A stretch of DNA of 64,000 nucleotides from Mycobacteriaceae bacterium (GCA_019245755.1 JAFARC010000036.1:92558-156557); one strand, 5' to 3'; shown: positions 1 through 9,122, counted from the stretch's first letter. A program made the numbers and translations. Notes: a model not told the origin generated them from the sequence alone.

Positions 1-1
1 C

Positions 2-562
2 GTGTACCGCAGCGACCAGTCCGGAACCACTGACAACTTCCAGCAATACCTGCAGGCCGCGTCCGGCGGCGGATGGACCAAAGGGGCCGGCAAGACGTTC
101 GTTGGCGGCGTTGGCCAGGGAGCCGCCGGCAACGAGGGCACCTCGTCGGTGGTCAAGAATACCGAGGGCGCGATCACCTACAACGAGTGGTCGTTCGCCC
201 AACAGCAGCGGCTTTTCGCCGCCGAGATCAAGACATCGGCGGGCCCTGACCCGGTGCGCATCGGCAACGACACGGTGGGGAGAACGATCGGGCAGGCCAA
301 GATCACTGGCCAGGGCAACGACTTGGTCCTTGACATCTCGTCGTTCTACAAGCCCACCCAGCCCGGTATTTATCCGATCGTGTTGGCGACTTATGAGATC
401 GTCTGTTCGAAGTACCCCGACCCGCAGGTCGGCCGGGCGGTACGAGCTTTTTTGCAGTCGACGATTGGTCCGGGTCAGGCCGGCCTTGCCGACAGCGGCT
501 ACATCCCGCTGCCGGCCAGTTTCCAGTCCAGAGTGTCCAACGCCGTCAACGCGATCAGCTGA
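2..562 (+). CDS. pstS: Phosphate ABC transporter substrate-binding protein PstS (3' part)
   Basis: The window opens inside this gene, so the signal peptide, lipobox and N-terminal lobe are missing; 186 codons are visible. The motif [15 protein letters not shown] near the start of the visible part is the phosphate-binding loop typical of PstS proteins, where Arg, Asp, Ser and Thr contact phosphate. The rest ([35 protein letters not shown]) matches the C-terminal lobe of the family. PstS is a lipoprotein outside the membrane that captures inorganic phosphate for PstCAB. No pstC or pstA follows: the next gene is opposite in strand and unrelated, so this is a stand-alone pstS or the last gene of an operon that lies upstream of the window. 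Mycobacteria carry several pstS paralogues and the exact one cannot be told from this fragment. Confidence 0.88.
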   Translation: MYRSDQSGTTDNFQQYLQAASGGGWTKGAGKTFVGGVGQGAAGNEGTSSVVKNTEGAITYNEWSFAQQQRLFAAEIKTSAGPDPVRIGNDTVGRTIGQAKITGQGNDLVLDISSFYKPTQPGIYPIVLATYEIVCSKYPDPQVGRAVRAFLQSTIGPGQAGLADSGYIPLPASFQSRVSNAVNAIS

Positions 563-972
563 TTCCTGGTGGCTGTCGGCGCCGCGAACAGCCTTGTGCG
601 CACTGTCCCCGGCGCAGGGTTCCCGGCAGATTGTTCCGCCACCCGCCTGGGTGCCCTGTTCGACTTTGCGGGGGTTCTCAGTTAACAGCGAGCGTTTGCA
701 GTGCCGGTTCCCAGCGCGAAGGCTCAGTGGATTCACAGTTGGACGCGCCGAAAACGTTACGGTCGGGGTTTAACATTACCGCCCAGAGTGGGGTTGCAAC
801 CCAACGATTCCCAACACTGCGGGCCGCTTAAGCGCCGAAGCGCTCACCCGCCTGCAACCCCGCTCACTTAACTTTTCGCCGCCGAAAATTGGTTGGCGGC
901 AAGCGGATTGGTTTGGCCGCCGAATCGGATTCGTCATGACGTTCCGCGATCAGTCGTTTCGACGAAGCGTCG
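563..972. other. Intergenic region between convergent pstS and the TIR gene
   Basis: This stretch of 410 bases holds no convincing gene. Short reading frames here lack ribosome binding sites and family features. A perfect 12-bp palindrome, GGGTTGCAACCC, lies at 791-802, and a small stem AGCGC/GCGCT with a CGAA loop lies near 831. Neither is followed by a T tract, so no clear terminator is seen even though both flanking genes end here. Confidence 0.5.
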
Positions 973-3900
973 CTATTGATTCCGGTTGTCCGGTGGGATC
1001 GGCAGGCCGGGGCATACCTCGATGTAGCCGACGTCCGGTGCCACCCAATCGCGCCACTGCTTGTGGCTCATGTTCTGAGACAACTTGGAGCACACCAAGC
1101 TAGGCCACATCCACTGGGCCGGCTTGGGCCATAACCGTCGCGTGGGGTCCGAATCGACAGACGTGATGCTCTGCCCGTCCGGCGCGAACGAGACCGCGAT
1201 CGGCAGTGTGCCCAGCGCGTGACCGTTCATCGGCCCGCCCAACGGCCGCACGCCGGTGGCGTCCCACAGGCGCATCGTGGTGTCAGCGCTCCGCGAGATC
1301 ACGCGCTGACCGTCCGGGCCGAACTGGACGTTGAGCACCGCGCCGGTGTGGCCGGTCATCGGACTGCCGATGGGTTGGCCGCTGGCGGCGTCCCACAGTC
1401 GCAGCGTGGTATCTGTACTGCCGGAGACGATGCGGTGGCCGTCGTTGCTGATGTCGACCGCTGACACCGCGCCGGTGTGGCCGGTCATCGGACCGCCGAC
1501 GGGTTTGCCGCTGTCGGCGTCCCAGATCCGCACCGTGTCGTCGGCACCGCCGGAGATCATCCGGCGCCCGTCGAGGCTGAACACCGCGCTGGTGGCGGCA
1601 CCGCGATGACCGGTCATCGGCGGCCCGATCGGCGCCAGCGTGTCGGTGTTCCACAACTGCAGGGTGCCGTCCGCGCTACCGGAGACAAGTCGATGGTTGT
1701 CGGCGCTCAGCGCAACGCTGGTGATCGCGCCGTGGTGTCCGTTCATCGCCGGTCCGATCGCAGCAAGGGTGTCCGCGTTCCAGAACCGCAGAATGCCATC
1801 CTTGTCCCCGGAGGCGATGCGGTGACGGTCCATGCTGACCGTCGCGCTGGTCACCATGCTCGGCCCCGTGGGCAGGGACGCATCGGTGGGCGAGCCCATG
1901 TCCGCGTCCCACAGCCGAAGGGTCGCGTCGTCGCCGCCGGAGACGATGCCGTGGCCGTCAGGGGTGAACGCCACACCGTTGACCGCGCCCTGGTGGCCGC
2001 TCATCGGCTGCCCGATGGCCTGCCCGGTGGACGCGTCCCACAACCGCAGGGTGCCGTCATAGCTCCCAGACAGCACCCGGCCGTCGTCCGGGCTGAAATC
2101 CACGCTGGTGACAGTGTTCAGGTGCCCGATCATCGGTCCCGCGATCGGCTGGCCGGTGTCGGCGTTCCACATCCGCACCACATGGTCGGCACCACCGGAG
2201 GCGGCGCGGTGCCCGTCGCTGTTGAACGTTACGGCGGTGACCGCGCCGCTGTGCCCGGCGATTTCAGGCGAGATCGGTTGTCCGCTGTCGGCGTCCCATA
2301 CCCGCACCACACCGGTGGTGCTGCCGGTGACGACGCGCTGGCCGTCGTTGCTGAAGGCGACGCTGGAGACGTTGTTGGTGTTTCCCGCCATCGGCGCGGA
2401 GATCGGTTGCGCGGTGTCGGCGTTCCACACCCGGACGGTGCCATCGGAGCCGCCGGAGACCACCCGGTGGCCGTCGTCGCTCAAGTCCATGACATCGCTG
2501 ACGCCCGGCATCGGTGGACCGACGGGTTTGCCGGTGTCGGCGTCCCACACCCGCAGCGTGTTGTCGGCGCCGCCGAACAACACGTGGCGGCCGTCGTCAC
2601 TCAACGCCACATTGTTCACCCTGCCGGCCTGCCCGGTCATCGGCGGCCCGACGGGTTCGCCCGTGTTGATGTCCCAGACCCGCACGGTGTCGTCGGCACC
2701 GCCGGAGATGATGTGGTGACCGTCCGGACTGACCGAAACGTCCATGATGGGTCCACCGGCCTCGATGACCCTTGTGGTATCCACGCGGGTCACCACCGCG
2801 GTGAGTAGCGAACTGAGGTGTATCGGATCGATCCGGTGCGCGGCGAGGATCTCCTGGAACGCCCGCACGTCGCCGCCACCCTCGACCCCGGCGAGCATCG
2901 CTTGCCCCTGCGACGTCAACCTCAACCGGAGAGCGTCGAGCGTGCGCTGGTCCGCCCGATCGGTGGCCTTGGTCGCCATCACGAAACCGGCGACGGCCGC
3001 GGTGGCGATCACCAGCGTCACGGCGAGAACAGCGCGCAGGACGTGCGACCGGCGCCGCAGCACGGCAGCATGCGCCTGGGCTTTCTCCCTCGCTTCGGCT
3101 TCCGCGGCGGCGAGGGCTTCGGCGGCCTGCTGACGGTCTTTGGCCGCCTGCAACTCGGCGGCCTGATGCCGCGCTTCGGCCTCGACGCGTTCCTGTTCGC
3201 GCCGGCGCGAGGCGTTCAGGAATTCGCGCGCGGGTTGCAGACGGTCGCGAAATCCCGGCTTGGCGGCAAGTGTTTCGGCGTCGGTGAGTCGTGTTCCCTC
3301 CAGCAGCCAGGCGTCGTTTTGTTGGCTCTGCTGCCACGCGCGGGCGGCGCGCTCGACGTTGTCGGCGTCCTTGAGGTCTTCCCGTTCGTCGGCCAACCAG
3401 CGCGCCAGGTCGTCCCATTGACGCAGCAGGCTCTCCAATGCCACCTCGACAACGACGTACCCATCGCGAGTGTCTTTCATCAATAGCCGCTTGGTGACAA
3501 ATTTCTCGAGCAGCGGCCAACTTTCGGCAGGCAGGTCATTCCAGCGCGCGACCCGGCGCATCGGCTGGTCGTTGTCCGGGTTGACCGTGGCGAGCCACGG
3601 AATGAACGCGGTGCGCAGCAGTTTCAGCTGCGCGGCGCGTTGCTCGGCGTTGGCCGCCAGCAGCCCGTCGATCTCGGTTCGCACGACGCTGCGCATGCCG
3701 CCCATCGACTGGTAGTCGCTGAGATCCAGCCCACCGTCACTCGCGTAGTCCTCGTAGAGCCGGGCCAGCGTCAGCGCCAGCAGCGGAAGAGTGTCGCCGC
3801 CCTCGGTGCAGTCGTCGAGCAGCGTGTTGACAAGTGTGGGTTCGATCTCGAGGGCGTGGCCACCCTCGGTGGCCCTGGCCGCCGGACCGGTGATCACCTC

Positions 3901-5094
3901 CTTGAACTGCGTGCGCGGCATCGGCTTGAGCTCGTCGAACAACACGCTGCCCATCCCGGTGAGCTCCGGAGCGGTCTGCAATGCCTGATAGCGGTCGGTG
4001 CGAATCGTGACCGCAGCGATGAACCCGAGTGCGACCCGGCCGTCGTTCGCCTTGGCCAGGTCGGCGATCAGCCGCAGGAACACCGAGGCCTCGCTTCCGG
4101 CGTCGGCGCCGAACAGTTCCTCGGCCTGATCGATCGGCAGCACGAGCGTCGGTGCCTGCGCGTTGGCGGCCCGGTCCAGCAACCGCTCGCAGGCCGCCCG
4201 CTGCGCTTCCAGCAGCCAGGTGCGCACCCGCTCTGCGTCCCCGCCGGCGCAGGCAGCCTTGACTTGGGCGAGATTCGGCGATTGCAGCCGCAGCGATACG
4301 CGGGTGGTGTGCAGGGCGTGGGCCAGCCCGGTGTCACCGGTCAGTACCCGGCGTTGAGGGCGGACGATGTCGAGCAACAGGAATTCGCGGTCGTCGCGGC
4401 GCAGCCGTGGTAACAAGCCCGCCCGCAGAAACGACGACTTGCCGGTCCCGGACGGTCCGAGCACCACGAACATCGTTTCCAGCCCGGACCTGCGCATGCC
4501 GCGCAGCGCGTCGAGGCCGCGCAGCATCTGCGCGTCGCGCCCGAAGAAGACCGCGGCGTCGACGTCCTGCAGCGGCTCCCATCCGCGATACGGGGCGCGC
4601 CGCGGATCGGTTGCAGGTGGCCACCTGAAGGACTCGGCGCCGATGCCGGCCGCGGCGATTCCGTCTCGCAGCCGATGGAGGCCCTCGGTGAGAAAGATGA
4701 CCGGGCCGCGCCCGTCGTCGATGTCGACCTCGGTGGTCGGGCCGTCACCGAAAAGGTCGATCTGCTGCCATTCGCGGGTCGGGTCATCACCGGTCAGCGC
4801 GGCGATCCGCGCGCTGAATATGCGCTTGTTCAGGTATTCGGCGAACCGGAACTCCGTCCGGCATTCGGCGGAGACCTCCCAGTTCGGCGACAGCAGGCAG
4901 ATCACCGCCTCGCAGCGCGCGCTGGCCTGGCGCAGTGCGTCTTTCCACCGCACACCGGAGCGGATCCCGGTGTCGCGGTTCAGATCAAGGAAGATCTCGT
5001 CGGCCAGTTGCGGATCCTGATCGATCAGCCACTGTCGCAACCCAATCGCTTGCCGGTTATCCCGACTCGAATGGCTCAAGAAGATGCGAGGCAT
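973..5094 (-). CDS. TIR-STAND NTPase-WD40 repeat protein, putative immune sensor
   Basis: A 1373-aa multidomain protein. Residues 1-130 form a TIR domain: it begins PRIFLSHSSRD and carries SPNWEVSAECRTE, the catalytic-helix pattern of NAD-cleaving TIR domains, with Glu81 as probable catalytic residue. Residues 170-620 look like a STAND NTPase: Walker A GPSGTGKS at 213-220 and a Walker B-like LVLPIDQAEEL around 317-327. A charged coiled coil (about 628-680) leads to one hydrophobic segment (about 686-707), then 13 WD40 repeats of about 43 residues fill 776-1335. Known members of this architecture act as ligand-triggered switches: the WD40 part senses, the NTPase oligomerises and the TIR degrades NAD or makes a nucleotide signal. 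The start has a strong upstream GGGAGGGG. It is transcribed away from the RyR-domain gene. The role in phage defence or programmed cell death is inferred; the domains are visible. Confidence 0.85.
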   Translation of the reverse strand: MPRIFLSHSSRDNRQAIGLRQWLIDQDPQLADEIFLDLNRDTGIRSGVRWKDALRQASARCEAVICLLSPNWEVSAECRTEFRFAEYLNKRIFSARIAALTGDDPTREWQQIDLFGDGPTTEVDIDDGRGPVIFLTEGLHRLRDGIAAAGIGAESFRWPPATDPRRAPYRGWEPLQDVDAAVFFGRDAQMLRGLDALRGMRRSGLETMFVVLGPSGTGKSSFLRAGLLPRLRRDDREFLLLDIVRPQRRVLTGDTGLAHALHTTRVSLRLQSPNLAQVKAACAGGDAERVRTWLLEAQRAACERLLDRAANAQAPTLVLPIDQAEELFGADAGSEASVFLRLIADLAKANDGRVALGFIAAVTIRTDRYQALQTAPELTGMGSVLFDELKPMPRTQFKEVITGPAARATEGGHALEIEPTLVNTLLDDCTEGGDTLPLLALTLARLYEDYASDGGLDLSDYQSMGGMRSVVRTEIDGLLAANAEQRAAQLKLLRTAFIPWLATVNPDNDQPMRRVARWNDLPAESWPLLEKFVTKRLLMKDTRDGYVVVEVALESLLRQWDDLARWLADEREDLKDADNVERAARAWQQSQQNDAWLLEGTRLTDAETLAAKPGFRDRLQPAREFLNASRRREQERVEAEARHQAAELQAAKDRQQAAEALAAAEAEAREKAQAHAAVLRRRSHVLRAVLAVTLVIATAAVAGFVMATKATDRADQRTLDALRLRLTSQGQAMLAGVEGGGDVRAFQEILAAHRIDPIHLSSLLTAVVTRVDTTRVIEAGGPIMDVSVSPDGHHIISGGADDTVRVWDINTGEPVGPPMTGQAGRVNNVALSDDGRHVLFGGADNTLRVWDADTGKPVGPPMPGVSDVMDLSDDGHRVVSGGSDGTVRVWNADTAQPISAPMAGNTNNVSSVAFSNDGQRVVTGSTTGVVRVWDADSGQPISPEIAGHSGAVTAVTFNSDGHRAASGGADHVVRMWNADTGQPIAGPMIGHLNTVTSVDFSPDDGRVLSGSYDGTLRLWDASTGQAIGQPMSGHQGAVNGVAFTPDGHGIVSGGDDATLRLWDADMGSPTDASLPTGPSMVTSATVSMDRHRIASGDKDGILRFWNADTLAAIGPAMNGHHGAITSVALSADNHRLVSGSADGTLQLWNTDTLAPIGPPMTGHRGAATSAVFSLDGRRMISGGADDTVRIWDADSGKPVGGPMTGHTGAVSAVDISNDGHRIVSGSTDTTLRLWDAASGQPIGSPMTGHTGAVLNVQFGPDGQRVISRSADTTMRLWDATGVRPLGGPMNGHALGTLPIAVSFAPDGQSITSVDSDPTRRLWPKPAQWMWPSLVCSKLSQNMSHKQWRDWVAPDVGYIEVCPGLPIPPDNRNQ

Positions 5095-5226
5095 TTCATT
5101 CGCCCCTCCCGAAACAGTTCAACCGGGTAAGCGTAATTCCGCTTGCCGTATGGATTGGTGCGAAAGCAGCAAAGCGCCACCCTGGCGAAATGTTTCTCCT
5201 GTTTTCCGCAAGGATCCAACAAATGG

Positions 5227-5240
5227 TTGTCGGCCGACAA
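5227..5240. promoter_or_regulatory. Palindrome in the divergent promoter region of the TIR and RyR genes
   Basis: The 192 bases between the two divergent genes contain a perfect 14-bp palindrome, TTGTCGGCCGACAA. It sits about 130 bp from the TIR start and 46 bp from the RyR-protein start. Perfect palindromes in shared divergent regions are often operators. No regulator gene is adjacent, so the binding protein is unknown. Confidence 0.4.
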
Positions 5241-5286
5241 TGATTGACTCGTGGCTGTTACGCACGACGCTCGGTTCGGTTGAGCG

Positions 5287-7689
5287 ATGCAATCATTGGG
5301 ATCGGTCGGTCGCTGGCAGGCGCTGGCTTTGCGGCCGGTGCGATCGCGTGACGTGGGCGCCACGCGTACCCTTCGCATCTGCCTGCTGATATTGACGGCG
5401 GCCTCGGTTGCCTATCTGGCGCTGGTAGCGGTGATCCCGGCTGCCCGGGAGGGCTTGCCGCCGGCGGTGAAGTGGTTCGGATGCCCGGGCTCGTGGCAGT
5501 CGATCTTGATCGTGGTCGGCCTGATTCTGGCCTTGTGCGTGTTCAGTTACCGGCGGGGCGGCGGAGGCAGCAGCAGCCTGCCCGTGACGATCGTGTTGGG
5601 GCTGACCGCGGTCAACTGCGTGCTGAGCGTGGCGTCGTACTGGAACTGCCACGACGCGACGCACCCGATGTTCGTCACGCCGTTGATGTGGACCCTGCAG
5701 CTGCTGAAGGGCAGCACCAGCCAGCTGCAGCTCAGCAGTGGCCGGGTCTGCCCGCTTCCCACCCCGGTGGCGTTGGAGGTGGCGCGGCTGTCGGCCATGG
5801 GGGTGATCCTCTTCGGCGTGGCCAGCGTGGGCATGGCGCTGTTCGAGGCACAGCTCGACCGCTTCCGGGCCCGCTTCGCGAAGTCGCTGACGGTGGTGGT
5901 GGGCGTGGACGACGAATCGCAATCGGTCGTCGCGGCGGTGGCGCGAACCCTCGAACCCGGCAGCCACCTGGTCCTCGTCGCCGACGACCCGGAGCGGGCG
6001 TGTGTCGTTCGGTCCCGTGGTGCGGGCGCGCGGGTCATCCCCGCCGACCTGAGCCGGCCGCGGACCCTGGCGGCGTTGCCCTTCTGGCACAAGACCGACC
6101 GCCTGTACCTGTTGGATGTCGACCCGGTGACCAATGTGGACCGGCTCCGCGCGATCGGTCAGGCCATGTCCGCTCTCGGCACCAACCGGCGCATCCCGTT
6201 GATTGTGCGTATCGACGATCCCTGGCACGCGGCGGCCTGGCGAGCGGAACAGTTCGGCGGCAGCGACACCCGCTGGGCCGCCGACACGGTGGGCAAGTAC
6301 GAGGTCACCGCGCGGCGGCTACTCGACGACGTCATTGCCGAGCCGGTCAACCGGATCCTGGTCTGCGGTACCTCCCCGCTGACCCTGGCGCTGTGCGCCG
6401 ACTACGCGCAGCGCCAACTCGAGCGGGAATTCTTCGACGACCGTCCGGACCGGCCGTTGCCGACGATGACGATCGTCGGGGACGCAGCCGACGAATATCG
6501 ACGCGACCATGAGTTCCGCCAGCAGCAGTCCGGATTGCCGTCCACCGAGCACTGCATCGATGCCCTCACCGAGCAGCCCACGCTGCCGGCACTGATGCAA
6601 CAGATCGACGCCGACCGCGAAACCGGGCCAGGCGTAACAGCGGTGATGTTCGTCGACGGCAGCGCCGGGCTCGACCCGACCATCGCGACCAGGCTCGCGA
6701 CGCGCTTTCCCGATCTGCCGATCTATGCCTGGAATCCGAATGCCGGCGACAGCGATGATCGCGAGCCGATATTCGGGCAGCTGCGCAGCTATCGCCTGGC
6801 CATGGACCTCCCCGCTGGTCAGGGCCACGACGCGTGGGAGCGGGCAGCCAAGCTGATCCATCAGCGCTACGTCGCCGCCGTCAGCGGCACTTCCCCGGCC
6901 AGCCGGCCGTGGGCCGAGCTCAGTGACTTTTACCGCGGGTCCAATCGCCGCCAGGTGCGCAATGCGTTGTGGATCGTCGAGCAGATCGGCGGCCACACCT
7001 GGAACTTGGTCGGCGGTCACGCCGAAGCCCTTGCGCCGCTGACCTCGTCGTCTGACCCGCTGGAGCGGCTGGCGGCGATGGGGTTCGACCGATCGACGGC
7101 GCTCGCGATGGCACGGGCCGAGCACGAGGACTGGAGCCGTTATTACCAGAAGGCGGGATGGCGCCCCGGTGACCGTCGCGACGAGCACCGCAAAACTCAC
7201 CCAAAGTTGGTGGATTGGGCCGAGATCGAAGCCAACCCCGCCTATCTGCACGACGCGTTGGCCAGCTTGGCGACAACACTGGCGCAGCTGCGCGAGCTGG
7301 GATACCGTTCACGGCCGGCGTGGCAGCGGTTTCGCCGGATCGGCGTCGTCACCGCCCAACAGCAACACCATCCGTGGACCTGGACCACCGAATCCGGGGA
7401 CGTCATGCATGCCGCGGCCGGTGACTGGCTGGTGCACGACTCCGCCGGGAATCGGTGGTCGGTGCGGGACGAGATCTTTCGCGACAGTTACGAGCACATC
7501 GACAACGGGCACTGGCGCAGAACGGGTTTGGTCTTCGCCAGGCCGGCCCGCGACGGCGAAACGGTCGACACTTTAGAGGGCCCGGTGACCGTGGCCGAAG
7601 GAGCCTGGATCGTCAAGGGCGAGCGCGGCGAGCAGTGGCCGGTGCCGCCTGCCCAGTTCGCGCGACGCTATCAGGGTCCCGTCGACTGA
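5287..7689 (+). CDS. Membrane protein with TrkA-N-like and RyR domains
   Basis: An 800-aa protein. Four hydrophobic segments (about 28-51, 69-88, 97-118, 164-186) anchor it in the membrane. They are followed by a Rossmann-like domain (about 200-310, starting SLTVVVGVDD) and a second alpha/beta domain (355-505), resembling the TrkA-N/RCK regulatory modules of potassium channels. Residues 520-670 contain a RyR-type domain: HEDW (613-616), GW (624-625) and THPKLVDW (637-644) match the conserved core. The tail has two short GDWLV/GAWIV repeats (712-735 and 771-795) of SH3-like appearance. The RyR domain is named from ryanodine receptors; in bacteria it occurs in predicted nucleotide-linked conflict systems. 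Divergence from the TIR-STAND gene suggests a functional pair in which this protein is membrane effector or receptor. The ATG at 5287 is the chosen start; its ribosome site is weak. Confidence 0.72.
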   Translation: MQSLGSVGRWQALALRPVRSRDVGATRTLRICLLILTAASVAYLALVAVIPAAREGLPPAVKWFGCPGSWQSILIVVGLILALCVFSYRRGGGGSSSLPVTIVLGLTAVNCVLSVASYWNCHDATHPMFVTPLMWTLQLLKGSTSQLQLSSGRVCPLPTPVALEVARLSAMGVILFGVASVGMALFEAQLDRFRARFAKSLTVVVGVDDESQSVVAAVARTLEPGSHLVLVADDPERACVVRSRGAGARVIPADLSRPRTLAALPFWHKTDRLYLLDVDPVTNVDRLRAIGQAMSALGTNRRIPLIVRIDDPWHAAAWRAEQFGGSDTRWAADTVGKYEVTARRLLDDVIAEPVNRILVCGTSPLTLALCADYAQRQLEREFFDDRPDRPLPTMTIVGDAADEYRRDHEFRQQQSGLPSTEHCIDALTEQPTLPALMQQIDADRETGPGVTAVMFVDGSAGLDPTIATRLATRFPDLPIYAWNPNAGDSDDREPIFGQLRSYRLAMDLPAGQGHDAWERAAKLIHQRYVAAVSGTSPASRPWAELSDFYRGSNRRQVRNALWIVEQIGGHTWNLVGGHAEALAPLTSSSDPLERLAAMGFDRSTALAMARAEHEDWSRYYQKAGWRPGDRRDEHRKTHPKLVDWAEIEANPAYLHDALASLATTLAQLRELGYRSRPAWQRFRRIGVVTAQQQHHPWTWTTESGDVMHAAAGDWLVHDSAGNRWSVRDEIFRDSYEHIDNGHWRRTGLVFARPARDGETVDTLEGPVTVAEGAWIVKGERGEQWPVPPAQFARRYQGPVD

Positions 7690-7713
7690 AGAGGTCGCGC
7701 TGCGGCGATCTCG

Positions 7714-7947
7714 CTACCCCAAAGCCGACCGGTGTCGCGCCCGCTCGTCAGCCGCTTGTTGTTCGGCGTTCGTGACGACGATGGCGTCAGGACCGGGATA
7801 CACCGTGGTGACGTGGTCGCTGGCCCACTGCACCACGTACGGTGGCGAGCCGTCCGCGGAGCGCACCTCGACGATCTTCCCGCGCTGCTCGTGCCGCTCA
7901 ACCGTTGTCCCCTTGACGACCAACCAGTCGCCGATGTTCGCCTTCAT
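7714..7947 (-). CDS. DUF1918 domain-containing protein
   Basis: A 77-aa protein starting MKANIGDWLVVKG, the usual N-terminus of the DUF1918 family, which is common in actinobacteria and has no assigned function. The fold is probably a small SH3-like barrel. The start at 7947 is preferred over longer alternatives because it begins the conserved domain and is preceded by AGAAGGGAG. It is convergent with the RyR gene, with 24 bp between the stops. The GDWLV motif resembles the short repeats in the tail of the RyR protein, but this may reflect a common fold only. Confidence 0.8.
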   Translation of the reverse strand: MKANIGDWLVVKGTTVERHEQRGKIVEVRSADGSPPYVVQWASDHVTTVYPGPDAIVVTNAEQQAADERARHRSALG

Positions 7948-8088
7948 CGCTGACTCCCTTCTGCGCGTCCGCTCTCGATTGTGCGCGCTTGTCGGCGGTC
8001 TTGAGAACAGGTTGACCGGCCCTGGACACATCGACCGCCGCGATACTGCGCCAGCTGTGAGGACACGCCGGTGGGAAGCTCAGGACGT

Positions 8089-9072
8089 TCAGTTTGGCTG
8101 CTCCCGGTGCCGCCCTTCCTCACCCTCGCCGAAGCCCTCCCCGACGCCGAAGCCCTCCCGGACCCCAAAGCCGTCCCGGACCGCAAAGCCGTCCCGGCCC
8201 CCGACGCGCTCGCCGACCCCAAAGCCGTCCCGGCCCCCGGCGCCCTCCCCAACTCCGATAACCGAGGTCTCGGGCTCCTCGCTGGCCCCCAGCCGGGGCA
8301 GCCGCACATCGGTGGGCGCCTCCAGCTGCTTGACCCGCATCCGGTCCCGGACTTCCTCGGTGGCGCGGTTGATCCGGTCGACCTCGCTGCGATACATCTG
8401 CGCGCGCGTCTCCTGGCTGGCGTAGTGGAAGTACGTCAGCACCGTCCGCAGCAATTCGAGCTTCTGCTTCTCCCGCTTGGCCAGGTCGTGTGAGGTCATC
8501 AGCTCGACCCGCTGAACCGGCTGCAGGTCGTCCCAGTCCAGCACCACGTTGGTCTTGTAGGACCGCCGGCGGCCCTTGCGCCACCCCGTCTTCTGCTCCG
8601 GGCCGTCGTGATAGGTCACCGTTCCCACGAACCGCCACTCGATCGAGCCGCCCAGCTCGTAGCGGTCCAGCGACGAGTCCCACACCGTCCGCCATTCCTG
8701 GCCGGGCGCCAGGACCGGCAGTTCGCCCGGCAGCCGCAGCTCGGCGATATCGACCATGCCGTCGTGCGCGTTCTCGTACTGCGCGACCGTCGGGGGATTC
8801 AGAAACGAGAACTCGATGTCGTACGCCGCGGTCTGGCCGAAGTTCCTCACGACCAGTTCGACGACGTGCCAGTCGGCGGCGTGCGGCTCCATGAACATCG
8901 CGACGTGCGGCCGCATCTGCTCGATCCGCAGTTCCCGGTTGCGCTTGAGCTGTCGGCTGACATAGATCAGCGCGATGATGCCGAGCACCACCGCGGCCCA
9001 GACGGCCACGGTCAACCACGTGCCCGATCCCGCGTGAGTCAGGTCGTGCCAGCGGTCTCTGATCCACCCCAC
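8089..9072 (-). CDS. Single-pass membrane protein with Gly-Asp-rich repetitive tail
   Basis: A 327-aa protein of no recognised family. A hydrophobic segment at about 18-40 (TWLTVAVWAAVVLGIIALIY) follows a short cytoplasmic start, so it is probably an N-terminally anchored protein. The middle (about 50-200) is an alpha/beta-looking domain, and residues 200-265 are charged and helical. The last 50 residues are low complexity with repeated DGFGV/GEGFG units, matching direct repeats in the DNA. The GTG start has AGGAAAGG about 10 nt upstream. It may share a transcript with the downstream DUF1918 gene, 141 bp away. I cannot assign a function. The repeat tail may vary in length between strains. Confidence 0.7.
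   Translation of the reverse strand: MGWIRDRWHDLTHAGSGTWLTVAVWAAVVLGIIALIYVSRQLKRNRELRIEQMRPHVAMFMEPHAADWHVVELVVRNFGQTAAYDIEFSFLNPPTVAQYENAHDGMVDIAELRLPGELPVLAPGQEWRTVWDSSLDRYELGGSIEWRFVGTVTYHDGPEQKTGWRKGRRRSYKTNVVLDWDDLQPVQRVELMTSHDLAKREKQKLELLRTVLTYFHYASQETRAQMYRSEVDRINRATEEVRDRMRVKQLEAPTDVRLPRLGASEEPETSVIGVGEGAGGRDGFGVGERVGGRDGFAVRDGFGVREGFGVGEGFGEGEEGRHREQPN
8126..8251. repeat. Degenerate direct repeats encoding the Gly-rich tail
   Basis: Short GC-rich direct repeats lie inside the 3' end of the membrane-protein gene. The 18-bp string ACCCCAAAGCCGTCCCGG occurs at 8162-8179 and again at 8217-8234, with several shorter variants (GAAGCCCTCCC, GCAAAGCCGTCCCGG) between and before them. On the coding strand they give repeated GRDGFGV-like units. 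Confidence 0.7.
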
Positions 9073-9122
9073 GGCGCTCTACCTTTCCTGATTTGCCGGG
9101 TCGAAGCTACCCGACCGACGGC

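Noticed and set aside
102..773. Alternative frame overlapping pstS
   Set aside because: It is Arg/Ser/Pro-rich, lacks a ribosome binding site and conflicts with the clear PstS frame.
8126..8251. CRISPR or intergenic repeat
   Set aside because: The repeats are in frame inside a coding region and encode a low-complexity peptide.
973..9072. Mobile element carrying the TIR/RyR pair
   Set aside because: No transposase, integrase, terminal repeats or tRNA-linked attachment site were seen in this region; its accessory nature is inferred from gene content only.
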